NCBI RefSeq assembly: GCF_042665195.1
Contig: NZ_JBHTBW010000005.1
Location: 1 to 64,000 of the forward strand
Source of the DNA: Laceyella putida
GTDB taxonomy: Bacteria; Bacillota; Bacilli; Thermoactinomycetales; Thermoactinomycetaceae
Direction: 5' to 3'
Length of the DNA stretch: 64,000 nucleotides
Below are positions 7,481 through 16,033 of this stretch, in pieces (within the stretch, counting starts at the first letter, position 1; each line of letters begins with the position of its first letter). The position numbers were made by a program, and so were the translations under genes. The notes under the pieces are model-generated. The model saw nothing but the letters and a program-made list of their open reading frames with translations, searched no databases and was not told where the DNA came from.

Positions 7481-8086
7481 ATGGAAGAGTTGATCATGAA
7501 CTTAATCGAGGCGTTTAAGGAATTGTCCTACTTCGGGGTGATCTTGGCCTTGACGTTTGAATTTATTCCGGGTGAGGTTGTGCTTCCCTTGGTCGGTTAT
7601 TGGGTGTATCAAGGGGATATGAATCTATGGTTGGCTGTCTTGGCGGGAAGCGTGGGAGGGGTGACCGGACCGCTAACCCTCTATGCGATCGGTCGCTACG
7701 GCGGGAGACCTGTTGTGTTGAAATTCGGCAAGTACTTTTTTGTCCGTGAGAAAGAACTGGATGCCGCTGATCGCTTCTTTGCCAAATACGGCGCCAGCGT
7801 CGCCTTTTTGGGCCGCTTTATCCCGGTCGTCCGCACGGCCATTTCTTTCCCTTGCGGCATAGCGAAAATGAATATCTGGCAGTTTTCCATTTATACATTT
7901 TTCGCGATGGTTCCGATCACCTTCCTGTACATTTATCTGGGGTATAAATTGGGGCCGAAATGGGAGCAAGTGGGCACCATTGCCGAGAAGTACCTCCTTC
8001 CCTTCGCGATTGTGGCTTTGGCGGGGCTCATCCTCTACATTTGGTTGAAATCGTCAAGCGAAAGAAAAAGAAAAATAGCCGGCTAG
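7481..8086 (+). CDS. DedA family membrane protein
   Basis: A 201-residue DedA/SNARE-associated protein; this family includes undecaprenyl-phosphate flippases of the inner membrane. The re-entrant motif EFIPGEVVLP (about 26-35), GGVTGPLTLYAIGRYGG, and the second conserved region FFAKYGASVAFLGRFIPVVR with TAISFPCGIAKM are all present, with helices before and after. The ATG is preceded by CAAGGAGTGATGGT. Standing alone between terminators, it looks monocistronic. A link with uppP at 19.2 kb, which recycles the same lipid carrier, is thematic only. Confidence 0.92.
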   Translation: MEELIMNLIEAFKELSYFGVILALTFEFIPGEVVLPLVGYWVYQGDMNLWLAVLAGSVGGVTGPLTLYAIGRYGGRPVVLKFGKYFFVREKELDAADRFFAKYGASVAFLGRFIPVVRTAISFPCGIAKMNIWQFSIYTFFAMVPITFLYIYLGYKLGPKWEQVGTIAEKYLLPFAIVALAGLILYIWLKSSSERKRKIAG

Positions 8087-8115
8087 CCGTTGCCGGATGG
8101 CCAAAGCAGAAGAAT

Positions 8116-8141
8116 CCCCGGATGATTTCGGGGGTTTTGTT
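8116..8141 (+). terminator. Terminator of the dedA-like gene
   Basis: CCCCG-GATGATTT-CGGGG stem followed by GTTTTGTTG. Confidence 0.8.
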
Positions 8142-8228
8142 GTGATAAGATTGTAGATTTACCTATGGGTTTCACCGGCGGGAGTACGCTATACTGTATG
8201 AGAGAACGAATTCGACCGAAGGAGGACG

Positions 8229-9011
8229 ATGATGCGCTTTACGATATCTTTCTTGAGTCTGGCTGTTTTCCTTGTTGTATTGACAGGTTGTTCTCCCTTG
8301 CTTGGCTTGGGTGAAGCGACGCCAAATGAACCAAGCACCAAGCCCAGCGCAAAGCCGATGCCGGAAACGAAGCAGCCTGAAGAATCCACTGTTACCGTGA
8401 CAAAGCCGCCTTCTCCCACGCGAGCCGAACAACAAACCGATCTGGCCCAAGACCGGGAGAAGTCAGAAAAGAGTGATAGCGGCGCGAAGACGAAAGCGCC
8501 AACCCCATCTGAAAATAAAGAGAAAGCGGAAGCGACAAACGGGAAAGAGGCCACGCCCAAACCGGTGACTCCCCCAACTGACAAGCAGTCGGACCAATCC
8601 AAACCAACACCATCCAATTCCACCTTGTTGGACATCGAAAAAGAAGTGATTCAATTGGTCAATCAAGAACGGGAGAAGCGCGGATTGGCCAAGTTGGCCA
8701 TCAGTGAGCAAGTTTCCCGTGTCGCCCGCAAAAAGTCAGAAGACATGAAAGAGCACCATTACTTCAGCCACGAGTCGCCTACATACGGTTCCCCCTTTGA
8801 GATGCTGCAACGATTTGGGGTGCGCTATACCATGGCGGGAGAAAATATCGCGGCCGGCCAAACCACGGCCGAACAGGTAATGGAAAGTTGGATGAACAGT
8901 GAAGGGCATCGCGCCAATATCTTAAACCCGGATTATACGCATATCGGTGTCGGGTATGTAAAGGGCGGGGATTACGGGGTCTATTGGACCCAACAATTTA
9001 TCGCAAAATAA
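8229..9011 (+). CDS. CAP-domain (YkwD-type) lipoprotein
   Basis: A 260-residue secreted lipoprotein. The signal peptide ends in the lipobox LTGC (Cys21), so it is probably anchored on the outer membrane face. A Pro/Thr/Lys-rich spacer (about 27-130) follows, then a CAP/SCP domain (about 137-258) with the family residues HHYFSHESP, GENIAAGQ and MNSEGHRANIL. Function of bacterial CAP proteins is unsettled; in Bacilli they are often spore- or wall-associated. GGAGGAC precedes ATGATG at 8229. It is flanked by terminators on both sides. Confidence 0.92.
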   Translation: MMRFTISFLSLAVFLVVLTGCSPLLGLGEATPNEPSTKPSAKPMPETKQPEESTVTVTKPPSPTRAEQQTDLAQDREKSEKSDSGAKTKAPTPSENKEKAEATNGKEATPKPVTPPTDKQSDQSKPTPSNSTLLDIEKEVIQLVNQEREKRGLAKLAISEQVSRVARKKSEDMKEHHYFSHESPTYGSPFEMLQRFGVRYTMAGENIAAGQTTAEQVMESWMNSEGHRANILNPDYTHIGVGYVKGGDYGVYWTQQFIAK

Positions 9012-9055
9012 TCAGATCCCAACCATATCCATCAAATCCCATATGAAGCAAAAAG

Positions 9056-9096
9056 AAAAACGACAGCCAGGGACTCAGGGCCGTCGTTTTTCTTTG
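9056..9096 (+). terminator. Terminator of the CAP lipoprotein gene
   Basis: AAAAACGAC pairs with GTCGTTTTT around an inner GCC/GGC stem. The symmetric A/T flanks would let it work on both strands. Confidence 0.9.
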
Positions 9097-9124
9097 AGTT
9101 GTCAAAGGGGTGACCGTGAATGGC

Positions 9125-9184
9125 TCAACAGCCGCACTCGTCTTTGCCGCATTTTGAACATTTGGAAAGTTGTGGTCGGATCAT
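9125..9184 (-). CDS. 19-residue Cys-rich peptide
   Basis: A tiny gene on the minus strand encoding MIRPQLSKCSKCGKDECGC. The four Cys are arranged as CxxC-x4-CxC, a pattern suited to binding a metal such as zinc. Translation is well supported: AAAGGAGGG sits 6-7 nt before the ATG, and an extended -10 element TG-G-TATAAT lies about 110 bp upstream. A bidirectional terminator shared with the CAP gene follows. I know no family; a metal-binding, sensor or modified peptide are all possible. No partner gene is visible nearby. Confidence 0.6.
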   Translation of the reverse strand: MIRPQLSKCSKCGKDECGC

Positions 9185-9289
9185 GCGTTTCCCTCCTTTA
9201 ATGTGATGGACAAGGAAAGGTAGGGCCATGGATGATCGAACGATGGCAGACAAAGCAGATGGATATCCTAGTTGATTACCCTTATTATA

Positions 9290-9302
9290 CCATTTCTAAT
9301 AG
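9290..9302 (-). promoter_or_regulatory. Extended -10 promoter for the Cys-rich peptide gene
   Basis: On the minus strand TGGTATAAT forms an extended -10 (TATAAT at 9299-9294). No strong -35 is seen, as is common for extended -10 promoters. The 9185-9374 interval holds nothing else. Confidence 0.5.
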
Positions 9303-9374
9303 GTAAGGTTGCTATAAATGTAGAAAGATATTTTGTTCCTCGTTGTACGTGCCGTTTGGATCCGGTTAGAGAAA

Positions 9375-9401
9375 CGGCTAACCCTTTTCCGAGGTTAGCC
9401 G
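9375..9401 (-). terminator. Terminator downstream of the sigma/anti-sigma remnant
   Basis: CGGCTAACC/GGTTAGCCG stem; read leftwards it is followed by TTTCTC. Confidence 0.55.
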
Positions 9402-9460
9402 CATGATCGCAAAAGTGAGTTTTTATTCATGGTGTAAGTGGTCCGATGTTGGCGCGTTGA

Positions 9461-10096
9461 TCATTGGATGATGGTTTCCCAATGGATGGGATACCGAATG
9501 GTGATTTCCTGAAGATACAGGGTCAGCTTTTTGGGTTGATGAAGCCCTTCGATGCGGTAGGTTCGGTTTTTGTGTGTTGTGGCGCTATCTTCATGCAGCC
9601 GGTAGAGCCTTCCTTCTTCATCAAGTGCATACCAGATTAAAGGAAGGCCGGATTTGTTCAGTTCCATCTCCATTTCGACTCTCATCTCTTCGGGATGTTC
9701 TTTTTCCGGCTCCTTGTTTGGACCGAATGAAGTAAAGGTAAAGCGGTTTCCTTTGTACTCAGCCGTGACAGGTGCATGGTTCACTTCCGTCGGATCGAGT
9801 TGGATCCGCAAATCCGTCGGCTCACGTTTGCTTATGGTGGTGGCGACCAACCGGAAGGGGCCGGTGGTGGCTTTGACAGGGGCAAAGTAATTTGTTTTCG
9901 CTGTTTTTCCCAGTTCCTTGAGGTCCGATTCAGTCGATCCGTGTGTCATATTGCTGTTACGGTCTCGATGATCGGAAGAGAACAGTTTCTTTCCCTGTGA
10001 ATCATACACATCGTAGATCAGTTCGTATGCATCATATAAATGACCGTACACCTTTTGTTTGGTTGGATAGTATTTTTTGGGGTAAATGTTTCGCAC
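9461..10096 (-). pseudogene. Anti-sigma-factor-like extracytoplasmic domain, N-terminus lost
   Basis: About 211 codons encode a beta-rich domain (VYDSQGKKLFSSDHRD, FRLVATTI, LDPTEVNHAPVTAEYKGNRF) like the external part of Bacillus ECF anti-sigma factors (DUF4179/DUF5643-type; assignment from memory). The cytoplasmic sigma-binding region and the membrane helix expected at the N-terminus are absent. The frame instead runs directly out of the 3' part of the upstream sigma gene, overlapping it by 65 bp. A deletion joining two neighbouring genes is the simplest explanation. The GTG at 10096 has no ribosome binding site. Confidence 0.6.
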
Positions 10097-10568
10097 CTCG
10101 TTGGCGCTGTTCCAAGCATTGCCCGATCTCCTTGTAGCTGAGTTCGTGGTGAAAGCGCAGCACCAACACTTCGCGATAAAGGGGAGGCAACTGCTTTAAT
10201 TTCTTTATGAACTGCTTTTTGTCTTCGTTTTGCAAGACTAGGGATTCGGGATGTAGATGATCGACCGCATCAATCTCCTCTTGCACCGTCGTTTTCCGCC
10301 GTTTGCGTTTGCGGAACTCATCGTTGCACAAGTTGGCGGCAATCTGGCACAGCCAAGTGAGAAACTTATATTCGGGTTTATACCGCTTCAGATTGTGGTA
10401 GGCCCGGATGAACGTTTCTTGGGTTAGATCTTTGGCGTCTTCATGGTGTTTCACCCGTTTATGGATGAAAAAATAGATGGCATTCATATATTTTCGTACC
10501 AGATGGTCATAAGCGTCCGGCGAGTTAGCCAGCACTTGCCGGATATAGGCCATATCCTCATGCTCCAA
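10032..10568 (-). pseudogene. ECF sigma factor, broken in region 4
   Basis: The first 155 residues are a normal ECF sigma factor: region 2 (DAYDHLVRKYMNAIYFFIHKR, DAKDLTQETFIRAYHNL, FLTWLCQIAANLC) and the start of region 4 (LPPLYREVLVLRFHHELSYKE). The recognition helix that should follow SYKEIGQCL is replaced by unrelated residues (EQRQRGAKHLPQ); shifting frame by one base near 10110 restores a helix-like GNSANEVRN, which then reads straight into the anti-sigma remnant. The factor is therefore probably inactive, unless a frameshifted fusion is made. The start at 10568 is followed downstream by the 350-bp divergent region to the M23 gene. Confidence 0.65.
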
Positions 10569-10918
10569 TACACGCGCCTCCTCACTTTCCGGGATGTCTG
10601 CTTTTAATACGTCATGAGATGCGGTTTTGTCTTAATTTGTTGCGAAGGATCGGCCATCATTCCCCATGAGCGCCCGAAGGCACAAAATTAATAGGGTTAA
10701 TAAACGGTGCGAGAAGGATATATTATTATTTTTAAATAATAAATGAAATGAATATTCAACTAACGTGGTTTGGGATTGAATCCGATCTGGCAAAAGAATG
10801 GAGGGGGTGAAAGCGGCGGGGCATTTAAAGAATTAATAAAAATGAAAAGGGTGCTGGAATTTGGCGCGGTCTGGCGATGGATTTGCTATTTTTCCCTACA
10901 ACAGGAGGAGATGCAACG

Positions 10919-11686
10919 ATGAGCAAAAAAGTGTGGTTACCCTTGTTGGCCATTTTGTTTTCGGCCATCACCTCGTTTTTTCCTCAAGGCGCTTCCGCCG
11001 CACCCGCATTTCAAATGCCATTTCCTTGCGGACAAGTCTGGGAGGGGCAGACGCGAACCAATCACAATCCGTTGAATTCGGTTGATTTGAATCGCGCGAA
11101 CGATGAAGGGGACACGGTGGTCGCTTCCGCTTCAGGAAAAGTCACCACGGTGCGGGATTTGGGTTCAACCAGTTACGGAAAATATGTGGTGATCGATCAC
11201 GGAGGGGGTTGGACAACCCTTTATGCGCATCTCAACTCTTTCAGCGTCTCGGTGGGGCAGTTGGTGTCGATGGGACAAAAAATCGGGACGGTGGGTTCGA
11301 CGGGAGGATCGACGGGTCCGCACTTACATTTTGAAGAGCGGTTAAACGGCACCGCGCAAAAAATCGTTTGGAACGGGGCACAAATCTTATATTACGGAAC
11401 CAAAAATTACACCAGCAAGAACAGTTGCTCAAGTGGCGTCACCGGCACAGTTCATACGGATACGGGTCTGTCCGTCAATGTTCGTTCCGGCCCGGGAACC
11501 GGCTATAGCATTGTCGGTTCCGTCGCCGATGGGCAATCCGTCACCATCCAATGCCAAAAACGCGGGGAAACGGTGACGGGAACATACGGCACCAGCGACT
11601 TATGGGATTACATCGGCACGGGATATATTTCGGAGGCGTATGTCTATACGGGGTCGGATGGGCAAGTGGCCCCGACGTGCAACTGA
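10919..11686 (+). CDS. Secreted M23 peptidase with SH3b domain
   Basis: A 255-residue exported cell-wall endopeptidase. A signal peptide (1-28, cleaved near ASA-AP) precedes an M23/LytM domain (about 60-160) with NHNPLNSVDLN in place of the usual HxGxD first zinc motif, TLYAHL, and the second metal motif HLHFE. An SH3b domain (about 178-245, VNVRSGPGTGYSIVGSVADG) presumably binds the wall. The first metal His is therefore represented by NHN rather than a clean HxGxD. The ATG at 10919 has AGGAGG 10 nt upstream. The gap from 10569 to 10918 holds an AT-rich inverted repeat at 10721-10746 and no gene. Confidence 0.88.
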   Translation: MSKKVWLPLLAILFSAITSFFPQGASAAPAFQMPFPCGQVWEGQTRTNHNPLNSVDLNRANDEGDTVVASASGKVTTVRDLGSTSYGKYVVIDHGGGWTTLYAHLNSFSVSVGQLVSMGQKIGTVGSTGGSTGPHLHFEERLNGTAQKIVWNGAQILYYGTKNYTSKNSCSSGVTGTVHTDTGLSVNVRSGPGTGYSIVGSVADGQSVTIQCQKRGETVTGTYGTSDLWDYIGTGYISEAYVYTGSDGQVAPTCN

Positions 11687-11709
11687 GACCAACGGGAATG
11701 CCCGAACAA

Positions 11710-11733
11710 AGCGCCAACGATCCTGTTGGCGCT
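11710..11733 (+). terminator. Terminator after the M23 peptidase
   Basis: AGCGCCAAC/GTTGGCGCT perfect stem followed by ATTTGC. Confidence 0.65.
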
Positions 11734-11770
11734 ATTTGCTAGACGGAAAGATGGCAGAAAACAGTGATGT

Positions 11771-12388
11771 TTATATTCCGTTGATGAGATTGGCAATTAA
11801 GTAGACCGCCACACCCCAGATGATCAGGGCGGAGATTTTGTTGATGACGCTCAAGACCCTGCCGGATGAATCCAACTGTCCGACCAGTTTCCCGCACAGG
11901 GCCAGTCCAAAAAACCATATCCATGAAACGGCTACACAGGCGAGGCTAAAGGCCCATTTCTCCATGCCTTCATATTGGATGGAACTGGTTCCAATGACCC
12001 CGATCGTATCCAGGATCGCATGGGGATTCAACAAGGAAACGGAAGCGGCAAAGGAGATTTGTTGCTTGGTGGACATCCGTTCCGCTTGGCCCCCGGCTGG
12101 ATTGGGTTTGGACTTCCATACGGTCCAACCCATATAGAGCAGGAACAGGATCCCCACCGAGAATAATACGAGTTGGAGCCATTCGATAGTGAGAATGATG
12201 ACAGAAACGCCCAACACCGCCAAAGAAATGAGCAACGTGTCACAAATCGATGCGGTGAGGATGACTGGCAAGGCCCGGAAGAAGCGGGGTTGGGTTGCGC
12301 CTTGGTTAAATACGAACACGTTTTGCGCGCCCAACGGCAAAATAAGGCCGAACGCGAGAATCATGCCATGGATCAATGCTTGAATCAT
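11771..12388 (-). CDS. LysE/ArgO family amino-acid exporter
   Basis: A 205-residue membrane protein with six predicted helices. The N-terminal signature GLILPLGAQNVFVFNQGA and the central SFAASVSLLNPHAILDTIGVIG are hallmarks of the LysE superfamily, whose members export basic amino acids such as lysine and arginine. I place the start at ATG 12388, which has GGAGGG 9 nt upstream; a longer reading to 12445 lacks a site. The gene is transcribed alone and its substrate cannot be told from sequence. Confidence 0.92.
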   Translation of the reverse strand: MIQALIHGMILAFGLILPLGAQNVFVFNQGATQPRFFRALPVILTASICDTLLISLAVLGVSVIILTIEWLQLVLFSVGILFLLYMGWTVWKSKPNPAGGQAERMSTKQQISFAASVSLLNPHAILDTIGVIGTSSIQYEGMEKWAFSLACVAVSWIWFFGLALCGKLVGQLDSSGRVLSVINKISALIIWGVAVYLIANLINGI

Positions 12389-12533
12389 AGGTGAAAACCC
12401 TCCAGTTAATTTAAAAAGAACAGGATGAACCCGTTCCTTAAACATTCATCTTATGGAAACATCAGGCTGACCGATGGTTGGTGTTGGTTCCAGTGAATAT
12501 AGTGGTGAACAGATTACATCGGGGCCATCCAAA

Positions 12534-12617
12534 TCATACGCCCCCCATGCACAATGGATGGGATAAGGAAACGGCATTGTACGCATCCACCACCGGATGG
12601 ATATCAAAGAGAGGCAT
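12534..12617 (-). CDS. Doubtful 27-residue peptide in a 500-bp gene-free gap
   Basis: Between the LysE gene (start 12388) and glcD (12885) I see no convincing gene. The best candidate is this minus-strand frame starting MPLFDIHPVVDAYNAVS, with AAAGGAG 12 nt upstream. It has no known relative. The rest of the gap is AT-rich, probably carrying promoters. Confidence 0.2.
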   Translation of the reverse strand: MPLFDIHPVVDAYNAVSLSHPLCMGGV

Positions 12618-12884
12618 TTGTCTGATCATCTCCTTTTATATAGATTTATCATTTAATATAGAAATGAGTAAAGCATTATAATTTAATTTGAATAATGTTT
12701 CTTTTGTACTTACCTAAATAATCCTATGTATTTTGCGATTTTCCTTGGACCATGAAGAGGGTGTTTGCCACTACTTCGGTAGACCTTCACCGTTGGCCGC
12801 ATCGTGGTGGAGATGTCTGTAATATGATAGCGTTATACATGGATTCATCTGATGACCTGATACGTGACCAAGGGAGGGATTTGG

Positions 12885-14324
12885 GTGAACGCAGCCTTTC
12901 AGCCAGGGGAGGGGCTTCCTGCGGAAGTGAAGCGGCAGTTGATTTCGATTGTGGGGGAGAAGTGGTTTTTGGATAGCCCCAATGAGCTTTTTGCTTACTC
13001 CTATGACGCGACGCCGATATTCCAGTCAATGCCGGATGCGGTGATCATGCCGCATAGAACGGAAGAGGTGTCGGCGATTTTAAAGATAGCCAATAACCAT
13101 CGGATTCCCATCGTTCCGCGCGGGTCGGGCACCAATCTGGCGGCGAGCACCATACCGGTGGAGGGGGGCATCGTGCTCAATATGAACCGGTTTAACCGGA
13201 TCATGGAGATTGATCAGCAAAACTTGACGGCGACGATTGGACCGGGAGTGGTGACGGCCGATCTTCATCAAGCGGTGGAAGCGGTGGGACTGTTTTATCC
13301 CCCAGATCCGGGAAGTATGCGCATCTCCACGGTGGGGGGGAATATGGCGCAATGCGCGGGTGGCATGCGCGGACTGAAATATGGGGTGACCAAAGATTAT
13401 ATTATGGGGTTGGAATATGTTCTGCCATCAGGCGAAGTGTTGCGTGCGGGCGGCAAAAACGTCAAAGATGTGGCCGGTTACGATATGACGCGCCTCTTGG
13501 TGGGGTCGGAAGGCACCTTGGCCGTGATCACGGAGATCACGTTAAAGTTGCTTCCGTTGCCGGAAACGAAGCGGACGCTGGTGGCCTACTACACCAACTT
13601 GACGGATGCGGCGCTTACAGTGGAGCGGGTGATTGCCTCCAAGATCATCCCCGCGACGATGGAGTTTTTGGATCAAGGCACGATGAAAGTGGTGGATGAT
13701 TTTGCGAAGCTGGGCTTGCCGCTCACGATGAAATCGATGCTGTTGATTGAGCAGGACGGCCCGCAAGAGCTGGTTGACCGCGATATCGAGCGGATCGCGG
13801 AAATTGCCAAGGCGGAAGGGGCTGCCCAGGTGCAGGTGGCCCAGACCCAGGCGGAAGGCGCCAAGTTGCTTGCGGCCCGGCGTGCGGCCTTATCGGCGCT
13901 ATCCCGCTTAAGGCCGACGACGATATTGGAGGATGCGACAGTGCCGCGCTCCCGGTTGGCGGAGATGGTTCAAGAAATCGAGCGGATCGCGGAGAAGTAT
14001 CAGGTGCAGATTTGCACGTTTGGCCATGCGGGGGATGGCAATCTTCATCCCACTTGCATGACCGACGAACGGAACAAAGAAGAAATCCACCGGGTGGAGC
14101 AAGCCTTTGAGGAAATCTTCCAGGCCGCGCTCCGATTGGGCGGGACGATTACGGGTGAACATGGGGTCGGCATGGCCAAACGGGATGTTTTGCCCCTGAA
14201 AGTGGGTGCGGGGGGCGTCGAGCTGATGAAACGAATCAAGGAAGCGTTTGACCCGAACAACATCATGAACCCGGGCAAAATCTTCGCCAACGGCACACGA
14301 CGTCGGGTGGTGGTGAAAAAATGA
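12885..14324 (+). CDS. glcD: FAD-linked glycolate/lactate oxidase subunit GlcD
   Basis: A 479-residue FAD-binding (PCMH) oxidoreductase that oxidises glycolate or D-lactate and passes electrons through the iron-sulphur partner GlcF. The FAD motif RGSGTNLAASTIPVEGGIVL, the DPGSMRISTVGGNMAQCAGG region and the C-terminal cap motif GHAGDGNLHPT with GEHGVGMAKR are present. GTG at 12885 is preferred because AAGGGAGG lies 7-8 nt upstream; the in-frame GTG at 12864 overlaps nothing suitable. The stop overlaps the glcF start (ATGA). A glcE gene, found in enterobacteria, is missing, as is normal in Bacilli. Confidence 0.92.
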   Translation: MNAAFQPGEGLPAEVKRQLISIVGEKWFLDSPNELFAYSYDATPIFQSMPDAVIMPHRTEEVSAILKIANNHRIPIVPRGSGTNLAASTIPVEGGIVLNMNRFNRIMEIDQQNLTATIGPGVVTADLHQAVEAVGLFYPPDPGSMRISTVGGNMAQCAGGMRGLKYGVTKDYIMGLEYVLPSGEVLRAGGKNVKDVAGYDMTRLLVGSEGTLAVITEITLKLLPLPETKRTLVAYYTNLTDAALTVERVIASKIIPATMEFLDQGTMKVVDDFAKLGLPLTMKSMLLIEQDGPQELVDRDIERIAEIAKAEGAAQVQVAQTQAEGAKLLAARRAALSALSRLRPTTILEDATVPRSRLAEMVQEIERIAEKYQVQICTFGHAGDGNLHPTCMTDERNKEEIHRVEQAFEEIFQAALRLGGTITGEHGVGMAKRDVLPLKVGAGGVELMKRIKEAFDPNNIMNPGKIFANGTRRRVVVKK

Positions 14325-15673
14325 GCCGGGACGACAAACGAGTGGCGGAGAACCAACTCCCTTGCGCAAAAGCGGAGGTCGACAATCAAGAGAACGGGCT
14401 CTTGGGAAAATGGAATATGGATGAGCTGATGAGCTGTATGCACTGCGGATTCTGCCTGCCTTCTTGTCCGACGTACCGGCAGACGGGGCTGGAAACTTAC
14501 AGCCCGCGTGGACGGGTCGCTCTGATGAAGGGGGTGGCCCGAGGGCAATTACCCGTCGATGCCGAGTTTGCGAAGAATATGTACGCGTGCTTGGGTTGCC
14601 GCGCTTGTGAGACCGCTTGTCCGGCGGGAGTGCCCTATGGAAGCTTGCTCGAGACGGCGCGGGAAGTGGTGGAAGGCGACAAGAAAAGGGCAGGGAAGGC
14701 ACCGTTGGTGCGGGACATGGTATTTAAGCACCTCTTTCCCCATCCCAATCGGATGAAGGCATTGGGAACGCTGCTATGGGCGGCGCAAGCGACGGGCCTG
14801 CAAAAGCTGGCTGGTCGAACGGGGCTGATCCGTCTCTTGCCAAGGGAAATGGCCGAAATGCAACAGGCGGTGGATCGGGTGGCTTCACCGCTGAAGCGCG
14901 CCAGACGGCAACGGGTGATGAGGGCGGAACGAAAAGCCTTGCATACGGTGGGGTTGTTTACCGGTTGTGTGATGGATGTCATGTTTTATGAAACCAACCA
15001 AGCGACGGCGCGCTTATTGATCAAAGCGGGATGCGATGTGGTGTTTGTCGGCGCTCAGGCATGCTGTGGGGCCCTGCATGCCCACTCCGGGGAAAAAGAA
15101 GGGGCGGTTGCCTTGGCCAAACGGAATATCGAGGCGTTTGAACAAGCCGGTGTGGACTTCATCGTCAACAACGCCGGCGGTTGCGGGGCGGCGCTCAAGG
15201 AGTACCACCACTGGTTCCACGATGATCCGGAATGGAAAGAGCGGGCCGTCGCGTTTGTGGCCAAAGTGCGGGATGCGAATGAATTGCTGGCTGAACTGCC
15301 GCCGCTTCGATTTGCGAAAGAGCTCCATGTGCGTGTCACGTATCAGGACTCTTGTCATCTCGCTCACGGTCAAGGGATTCGCAATCAGCCCCGCCAATTG
15401 ATCCAAAGCATCCCAGGGGTGGAGCTGGTTGAGATGAATCGCGCGGATCAGTGTTGCGGTTCGGCGGGGATCTACAACATCACCCATTTTGACCTGTCCA
15501 TGGAGTTGTTGGATGACAAGATGGAAGAGGTGAAGAAAACGGGTGCGCATCTCATTGTGACATCCAACCCGGGTTGTTTGTTGCAGATGAAACAGGGAAT
15601 TGCGCGCGCGGGGATGCAAGGGAAGATAGAAGCGGTGCATATCATGGATTTGCTTGATCGGGCCTTGGGATAA
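14321..15673 (+). CDS. glcF: Glycolate oxidase iron-sulphur subunit GlcF
   Basis: A 450-residue electron-transfer subunit. Two 4Fe-4S clusters are bound by CMHCGFCLPSCP (about 41-52) and CLGCRACETACP (about 91-102). Two CCG domains follow (CCGALHAHSG; DSCHLAHGQ with CCGSAGIYN). An N-terminal extension of about 25 residues before the first cluster is poorly conserved. It is translationally coupled to glcD and shares a single terminator, so the two form an operon. Confidence 0.93.
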   Translation: MSRDDKRVAENQLPCAKAEVDNQENGLLGKWNMDELMSCMHCGFCLPSCPTYRQTGLETYSPRGRVALMKGVARGQLPVDAEFAKNMYACLGCRACETACPAGVPYGSLLETAREVVEGDKKRAGKAPLVRDMVFKHLFPHPNRMKALGTLLWAAQATGLQKLAGRTGLIRLLPREMAEMQQAVDRVASPLKRARRQRVMRAERKALHTVGLFTGCVMDVMFYETNQATARLLIKAGCDVVFVGAQACCGALHAHSGEKEGAVALAKRNIEAFEQAGVDFIVNNAGGCGAALKEYHHWFHDDPEWKERAVAFVAKVRDANELLAELPPLRFAKELHVRVTYQDSCHLAHGQGIRNQPRQLIQSIPGVELVEMNRADQCCGSAGIYNITHFDLSMELLDDKMEEVKKTGAHLIVTSNPGCLLQMKQGIARAGMQGKIEAVHIMDLLDRALG

Positions 15674-15680
15674 TCGAGAG

Positions 15681-15708
15681 GCGCTTGGCTGGGCCAGGCG
15701 CTGTTTTT
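15681..15708 (+). terminator. Terminator of glcDF
   Basis: GCGCTTGGC pairs with GCCAGGCGC (one G-U) and is followed by TGTTTTTG. Confidence 0.85.
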
Positions 15709-15838
15709 GCTGTTGCCGACAAATGGGATGCGGTTAAGATTCATTGTTTGGTTATTGATATTTTCAGATTCTTTCTCGTAAGCTATGGGTGGGAAGATTA
15801 GCTTTATGATACATAGTGGGAATGGCATGTTCAGGCGT

Positions 15839-15995
15839 GTTGATAAGGCGGTTTTGCCTGTGCCCTGTGGGTGAAAGCGGAATGATGGGAGCTTTGGATC
15901 AAGCTTCATCAAGAACGAAGGAAGAGAGCGGGCAACGGAGCACCTTCCCTTTGATGCGACCAAGGAATGCAGACTCAAAATCCGTCTTCATCAAC
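15839..15995 (+). ncRNA. Structured RNA element, copy B
   Basis: A 157-nt relative of the element at 3777-3979. It shares GAAAGCGGA with the following TGGGAGCT and ATCAAGC, then GCGGGCAAC, and the 3' block GCGACCAAGGAA with GCAGACTCAAAA. Stems are conserved in position but not sequence: GTTGAT (15839) with ATCAAC (15990), CATCAA with TTGATG, GGAAG with CTTCC. It lacks the long GCCGAAC/GTTCGGC arm of copy A. It lies 20 nt before the murQ ribosome binding site, so it could be a leader for murQ, but copy A has no such position. Confidence 0.65.
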
Positions 15996-16033
15996 AACCT
16001 AAATCTGGTAAATCAATGGAGGCTGTTTTAAAC

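Noticed and set aside
10721..10746. AT-rich inverted repeat before the M23 gene as a terminator
   Set aside because: The stem is nearly all A and T and no gene ends there; more likely promoter DNA.
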